A stretch of DNA of 64,000 bases, taken from contig NZ_CABVPX010000033.1 of assembly GCF_902499125.1 (NCBI RefSeq), forward strand, positions 1 through 64,000. The letters are read 5' to 3'. The position numbers were made by a program, and so were the translations under genes. Below are positions 60,067 through 64,000 of this stretch, piece by piece; the stretch's first letter is position 1; every line of letters begins with the position of its first letter. Below the pieces are notes generated by a model. The model was given only the letters and a program-made list of their open reading frames with translations, was not told where the DNA came from and searched no databases. The DNA comes from Burkholderia arboris (GTDB taxonomy: Bacteria > Pseudomonadota > Gammaproteobacteria > Burkholderiales > Burkholderiaceae).

Positions 60067-60084
60067 GTGAGACGAACGTCTCAC
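60067..60084. promoter_or_regulatory. perfect palindrome, candidate AcoR binding site
   Basis: GTGAGACG, AA, CGTCTCAC: perfect 8-bp arms. It is about 90 bases upstream of acoR and about 305 bases upstream of the predicted aco start, a plausible enhancer position for a sigma-54 activator. Confidence 0.65.
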
Positions 60085-60175
60085 GCGCGCCGCGTGCTGC
60101 GATGCAATGTGATCCGCGCAACCGGATGTGCTACAAGGACATCGATATCCCCGCCGTACGGAACCGGAGCCGACC

Positions 60176-62092
60176 ATGCCCTACGCCGTCCCCCAGGCCC
60201 AGCACGCCGACCGTGTACTCGGCGCGCTCGCCGGACGCCTGCCCGCGCCGGCCGATTCCGAGCGGCTGGTGTCGTCGTGGCAACGCTCGCTGGAGCGTCA
60301 TTGTCTCGACCCCGCTTCGTCGATCGGCCCGCGCGTGCTGACCGCGGCCGAGCTGCGCGAAGTACGCGACAAGGAAGAGGCCTTCCTGCGCGCGTCGGGC
60401 CAGTGCCTGACGCGGCTGCACGACATGATTCGCGTCGCCGACTACTGCGTGATGCTGACCGACGCGCACGGCGTGACGATCGATTACCGGATCGACCGCG
60501 AGCGCCGCAACGACTTCCGTCACGCGGGCCTGCACATCGGCTCGTGCTGGTCGGAAAGCGAGGAAGGGACCTGCGGCGTCGCGAGCGTGCTGACCGATCT
60601 CGCGCCGATCACCGTGCACAAGACCGATCACTTTCGCGCGGCATTCACGACGCTCACCTGCAGCGCGGCGCCGATCTTCTCGCCGGGCGGCGAACTGATC
60701 GGCGTGCTCGACGCGTCGGCCGTGCATTCGCCCGACGGCCGCGACAGCCAGCGCCTCGTCTACCAGCTCGTGCGGCAGAGCGCGGCGCTGATCGAGGACG
60801 GCTACTTCGTGCACAGCACCGCGCAGCACTGGATCTTGTTCGGGCATCCGAATCGTCACTACGTCGAAGCGCAGCCGGAGTGGCTGATCGCGTTCGACGA
60901 CTGCGGCAACATCGTCGCCGCGAACCGTCAGGCCCGCGACGCACTGCCCGCACTGCGCGAGCCGCGCCATATCGACGAGATCTTCGATGCGACCGAAATA
61001 CCGCTACGTGACGCCGCGCGGCTCGATGCGATCGTCGCGCTACGGCTGCGCGCGACGGGCGCCCCGCTCTATGCGCGCCTGCGGGCGCCGCTACGGCGTG
61101 CCGGCCGCGAGCCCGGCACGGTATCGCGCCGCGCGGGCGCCGCGCCACGTCACGTCGGCGCGCTGACGCCGTTCCTGCACAGCAGCGACACGCATATCGC
61201 ACAACAGGCGGAACTCGCGCTGCGCGTCGCGAGCAAGCGGCTGCCGATTCTCGTGCTCGGCGAAACCGGGGCGGGCAAGGAAGTGTTCGCGCGCGCGATC
61301 CATGACGCCGGTGCGCGGCGCGCGCGGCCGTTCGTCGCCGTCAACTGCGGCGCACTGCCGGAAGCGCTGATCGAGAGCGAACTGTTCGGCTATGCGGCCG
61401 GCGCGTTCACCGGCGCGCGCAAGCACGGCGCACGCGGCAAGATCGCGCTCGCCGATGGCGGCACGCTGTTTCTCGATGAAATCGGCGACATGCCGCTCGC
61501 GTTGCAGACGCGCCTGCTGCGCGTACTCGCCGACGGTGAAGTCGTGCCGCTCGGCAGCGATGCGCCCGTGCGCGTCGATCTCGACGTGATCTGCGCGACG
61601 CACCGCGATCTCGCGCGGATGGTCGCCGACGGGACGTTCCGCGAAGATCTGTATTACCGGCTGAGCGGCGCGACGTTCGAACTGCCGCCGCTGCGCGCAC
61701 GCGCGGACGTGCGCGACGTGATTGCCACCGTGTTCGCCGAGGAAGCGCAGGCGACCGGCCACGTGCTCACGCTCGATCCGACGCTCGCCGAACAGCTCGC
61801 GGCGTACGCGTGGCCCGGCAACGTGCGGCAACTGCGCAACGTGCTGCGCTATGCGTGCGCGGTGTGCGACGCCGCGCGCGTGACGCGGCGCGACCTGCCC
61901 GCCGACATCGCCGCGCAACTCGGCGCCGCCCCGTCGGGTGCGCTGCCCGACGACGAACGCGGCCGCATCGTCGCGGCGCTCACCGCGCACCGCTGGCGGC
62001 CCGACGCGGCCGCCAAGGCGCTCGGCATGTCGCGCGCGACGCTGTACCGGCGCATCGCGAAGCACCGGATCGTCGCGCCGCATCGCGCGTGA
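60176..62092 (+). CDS. acoR: sigma-54-dependent activator of acetoin catabolism
   Basis: A 638-residue enhancer-binding protein. The N-terminal GAF-like sensor region spans about 1-310. The AAA+ domain follows with Walker A GETGAGKE (from residue 362), the sigma-54 contact loop GAFTGA (from residue 409) and FLDEIGDM. The C-terminal Fis-type HTH ([20 protein letters not shown]) ends the protein. It is divergent from the aco genes and its perfect GAFTGA fits the sigma-54 promoter there. Confidence 0.94.
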   Translation: MPYAVPQAQHADRVLGALAGRLPAPADSERLVSSWQRSLERHCLDPASSIGPRVLTAAELREVRDKEEAFLRASGQCLTRLHDMIRVADYCVMLTDAHGVTIDYRIDRERRNDFRHAGLHIGSCWSESEEGTCGVASVLTDLAPITVHKTDHFRAAFTTLTCSAAPIFSPGGELIGVLDASAVHSPDGRDSQRLVYQLVRQSAALIEDGYFVHSTAQHWILFGHPNRHYVEAQPEWLIAFDDCGNIVAANRQARDALPALREPRHIDEIFDATEIPLRDAARLDAIVALRLRATGAPLYARLRAPLRRAGREPGTVSRRAGAAPRHVGALTPFLHSSDTHIAQQAELALRVASKRLPILVLGETGAGKEVFARAIHDAGARRARPFVAVNCGALPEALIESELFGYAAGAFTGARKHGARGKIALADGGTLFLDEIGDMPLALQTRLLRVLADGEVVPLGSDAPVRVDLDVICATHRDLARMVADGTFREDLYYRLSGATFELPPLRARADVRDVIATVFAEEAQATGHVLTLDPTLAEQLAAYAWPGNVRQLRNVLRYACAVCDAARVTRRDLPADIAAQLGAAPSGALPDDERGRIVAALTAHRWRPDAAAKALGMSRATLYRRIAKHRIVAPHRA

Positions 62093-62111
62093 TGCGCGAG
62101 CGCGACAGCGG

Positions 62112-62546
62112 TCATGCAGCCTGCCCGGCCGCTTGGTTCGCCTGTCCGGCCTCGCCGGCCGCTTCGTCGCGCCGCGTGAACACCTCGTGCGCGGCGAACA
62201 GCGCGTTGAGCGCGGCCGGGAAACCCGCGTAGACGGCCATCTGCATGAACACCTCGACGATCTCTTCGCGCGTGCAGCCGACGTTCAGCGCGGCCTCGAT
62301 ATGCACCTTCAACTGCGGCTGCGCGTTGCCGAGCGCGGCCAGCGCCGCGATTGTCGCGATTTCGCGCGCTTTCAGATCGAGCTGCGGCCGGCTGTAGATG
62401 TCGCCGAAGCTGAACTCGACCAGCAGCCGCCCGAAATCCGGCGCGATCGGCGCCAGCGCCGCGATCACGCGTTCGCCCACTTCGCCGTCGATTTCCTTCA
62501 GTTTGTTCCAGCCGCGCGTGTAGCGGTCTTCAGCGAGTCGTTCCAT
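62112..62546 (-). CDS. carboxymuconolactone decarboxylase-like protein
   Basis: A 144-residue AhpD-like fold protein. The family core is FSFGDIYSRPQLDLKAREIAT and then HIEAALNVGCTREEIVEVF with one Cys. It has no CxxC pair, so it is closer to gamma-carboxymuconolactone decarboxylase than to AhpD. The C-terminus is Ala/Gln-rich. It overlaps the upstream MerR gene by 17 bases, so the two are co-expressed. Substrate unknown. Confidence 0.88.
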   Translation of the reverse strand: MERLAEDRYTRGWNKLKEIDGEVGERVIAALAPIAPDFGRLLVEFSFGDIYSRPQLDLKAREIATIAALAALGNAQPQLKVHIEAALNVGCTREEIVEVFMQMAVYAGFPAALNALFAAHEVFTRRDEAAGEAGQANQAAGQAA

Positions 62547-62991
62547 GGTGTCCGTCCTGTTCGGATATAGCGTGAGAAGGGTTTGCCCGTCGTTCCGCTT
62601 CGCGCTCCTGCGCCTCGTAGTACGCGATCTTGTCGCTGATCGCGTCGAGGCTCGCCTGCAGCTCCGCGAGATGCGCGCGCACCGCGTCGCGATGCGTGAC
62701 CAGCAGGCTGCGGCGCGCACCGAAGGTCGGCTCGCCTTGCGCACGCAGCGCCGCGAATTCCTGCATCTGCGCGATCGGCATGCCGGTCGCCTTCAGGCGC
62801 ATCACGAAGGCCAGCCAGTCAAGGTCGGCCGGCGCGTAAAGCCGGTGCCCGGCCGCCGTGCGCGAAATCGCGCGCAGCAGCCCGGCCTGCTCGTAGTACC
62901 GCAGCGTATGCGTCGACAAGCCGGTCATTTCGGCGACTTGTCCGATCGTCAGCGGACCGGCGGCGGAAGGTTTGGATACGGTTTTCGACAT
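62530..62991 (-). CDS. MerR-family transcriptional regulator
   Basis: A 153-residue regulator. HTH (about 14-80) with LTIGQVAEMTGLSTHTLRYYEQAGLL (key: THTLRYYEQAGLL) and GHRLYAPADLDWLAFVMRLK. A coiled coil and a short tail follow. No Cys ligands are present. It is first in an operon with the decarboxylase-like gene. Its promoter has the 19-base spacer and palindrome typical of MerR control, so it is probably autoregulated. Confidence 0.92.
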   Translation of the reverse strand: MSKTVSKPSAAGPLTIGQVAEMTGLSTHTLRYYEQAGLLRAISRTAAGHRLYAPADLDWLAFVMRLKATGMPIAQMQEFAALRAQGEPTFGARRSLLVTHRDAVRAHLAELQASLDAISDKIAYYEAQEREAERRANPSHAISEQDGHHGTTR

Positions 62992-63001
62992 GGCAGAAAC
63001 A

Positions 63002-63032
63002 AGGTTAAGAGTTAGAGCCAACTCTAAGTCAA
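63002..63032 (-). promoter_or_regulatory. MerR-type promoter with 19-base spacer
   Basis: On the minus strand TTGACT (63032-63027) and TAACCT (63007-63002) are 19 bases apart. The spacer holds AGAGTT-N6-AACTCT, a perfect inverted repeat. Transcription would start near 62995, only about 4 bases before the ATG. Confidence 0.75.
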
Positions 63033-63276
63033 GCGCTTTCGAACGGCCAGTGCAACGACACCCAGCGCGCCCCTGCGACACCGTAAAGAATGGTCAAAAT
63101 CGGCGCCCGGCACGGGTTTCGGCCTTTACAGCACCGCAAGCCTTCAGCAAGATTCAGTCAGCCTGTCTTAAAAAGGGCACGCATTTGTCCTATGCTTAAC
63201 GGCGACGTCCGGCCGGATCTCGCCCCGCCGTCCGTTGCAACAGCCATTCATCCGTCAGAACCAGGGAGCCTTTGCC

Positions 63277-63888
63277 ATGCTGAAGAAGCTGCTGATGCTG
63301 TTCGTCGCGCTATCGCTGTCGCTCGCCGCCGGCCTTGCCGCGGCCGTCGAAGTCAACTCGGCTGACCAGGCCGCGCTCGAATCCGTGAAGGGTCTCGGGC
63401 CCGTGAAATCGAAGGCGATCATCGACGAACGCACCAAGAACGGCCCGTTCAAGGACGCCGACGATCTCGCGAACCGCGTGAAGGGCCTCGGCACGAAATC
63501 GGTCGGGCATCTGGAGGAAAACGGCCTGACGATCGGCGGCTCGTCGACGCCGCCGAAGGGCGTGAAGCTGTCGAAGCCGGCCGCGACCGCACCGGCCACC
63601 ACGCCGGCCACGACGACGGCAGGCACCGCGTCGACGTCCACGACCGCGACGGCCGGCACGACGACTGCAGCGCCGGCCCCGGCGGCCAGCGCACCGGATG
63701 CGGCGGCGAAGCCGGCCAAGGCCAAGCGCGCATCGAAGAAGGAAAAAGCAGCGGCCGCAGCGGCGGCATCCGCCGACGCGGGCGCGAGCGCGCCGGCCGC
63801 GGCGTCGTCCGCGAAGGCGGCGAAGGGTTCGAAGAAGAAGAGCAAGAAGGACAAGGCAGCCTCCGCCGCCGCGGCGTCGGGCGCCTGA
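63277..63888 (+). CDS. ComEA-like helix-hairpin-helix protein with basic Ala/Lys tail
   Basis: A 203-residue secreted protein. The signal peptide (LKKLLMLFVALSLSLAAGLAAA) is followed by one ComEA-type HhH domain (about 26-90, VNSADQAALESVKGLGPVKS and KGLGTKSVGHL). The remaining 110 residues are Ala, Thr, Pro and Lys, with repeats like KRASKKEKAAAAAA that resemble a histone H1 tail. The family binds DNA in the periplasm during uptake. AGGGAG precedes the ATG at 63277. A terminator follows. Confidence 0.88.
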   Translation: MLKKLLMLFVALSLSLAAGLAAAVEVNSADQAALESVKGLGPVKSKAIIDERTKNGPFKDADDLANRVKGLGTKSVGHLEENGLTIGGSSTPPKGVKLSKPAATAPATTPATTTAGTASTSTTATAGTTTAAPAPAASAPDAAAKPAKAKRASKKEKAAAAAAASADAGASAPAAASSAKAAKGSKKKSKKDKAASAAAASGA

Positions 63889-63932
63889 TGTGCGCCGCGC
63901 GCGCGACGGCGTGCGCGCGGCATTCGTTCAAC

Positions 63933-63958
63933 GGGCGCCGTCGTCACGGCGCCCTTTT
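63933..63958 (+). terminator. intrinsic terminator
   Basis: GGGCGCCGT, loop CGTC, ACGGCGCCC and TTTT, 45 bases after the ComEA-like gene. Confidence 0.85.
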
Positions 63959-63976
63959 CAGTGAAGGTGAAGAACC

Positions 63977-64000
63977 ATGGGTCTCCTCGACATCGTTGGC
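63977..64000 (+). CDS. start of an unidentified gene
   Basis: Eight codons (MGLLDIVG) with GAAGGTGAAG upstream; the rest lies outside the window. The opening resembles YidB-type proteins but is too short to assign. Confidence 0.5.

Larger units (their letters stand above)
59635..60175. other. acoX-acoR divergent regulatory region
   Basis: A 541-base region without a gene. It holds the sigma-54 promoter for the aco operon near its left end and GTCTCAC-type repeats 130 to 320 bases upstream of the predicted transcription start. The acoR promoter should lie near the right end; I do not see a clear consensus for it. Confidence 0.7.

Overview
The window is high-GC, densely coded DNA. Gene content and order fit a Burkholderia main chromosome, probably the B. 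cepacia complex. This assignment is inferred from synteny and protein character; no search was run. I see no insertion sequence, prophage, integrase, CRISPR array or tRNA. The only RNA gene I can support is the 4.5S signal recognition particle RNA, ffs. Coding strand alternates in long blocks, mostly housekeeping, with two accessory-looking stretches: a lone terpene synthase and an acetoin catabolism operon.

Layout. 1-2060: phaC and the start of phaA, polyhydroxyalkanoate synthesis, minus strand. 2421-5344: pgeF and rluD, divergent from bamD. 5465-8814: dinG-type helicase, a YdcH-like peptide and a secreted Gln/Ala-rich protein. 8979-11303: tex. 11712-12737: a class I terpene synthase behind an AT-rich leader. 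12760-31467: a long minus-strand core block in the order ndk, rlmN, rodZ, ispG, hisS, yfgM-like, bamB, der, hfq, hflX, hflK, hflC, DUF2065, hisZ, purA, a purine phosphoribosyltransferase and kup. It covers nucleotide metabolism, tRNA charging, outer membrane assembly, ribosome GTPases and membrane protease control. 31717-34951: Bax inhibitor-1 family protein, rlmD and an EEP-family phosphohydrolase. 34982-39466: exonuclease, rpoS, nlpD, pcm and surE, the classic stationary-phase and repair cluster. 39675-44541: CaiB-type CoA transferase, recR, ebfC, dnaX and ffs. 44932-46716: trxA and rho. 46841-53521: MerR regulator with MFS pump, mtfA, rpmE2, a GT39-like membrane protein and a MATE transporter. 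53533-62092: acoX, SDR, acoA, acoB, acoC and lipA on the minus strand, with the divergent sigma-54 activator gene acoR. 62112-62991: MerR regulator with a carboxymuconolactone decarboxylase-like protein. 63277-64000: a ComEA-like protein with a basic Ala/Lys tail and the first codons of another gene.

The best regulatory signal is in the acoX-acoR intergenic region. It holds a near-consensus sigma-54 promoter (TGGCACG-N4-TTGCA) pointing into acoX, and GTCTCAC-type palindromes upstream of it, the expected layout for AcoR activation of acetoin breakdown. AcoA and AcoB form E1, AcoC carries the lipoyl domain (E2), and the terminal lipA probably lipoylates it; no E3 gene lies in the cluster. Other sites worth a look are a 19-bp-spacer MerR promoter placed so close to its gene that the transcript would be almost leaderless, a palindrome ahead of the MerR-MFS pair, and a perfect 12-nt tandem duplication just before the SAM-binding motif of pcm. 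I found no strong evidence for a wholly new multi-gene system. The most novel candidates are the orphan terpene synthase with a degenerate metal-binding motif and the two low-complexity secreted proteins.
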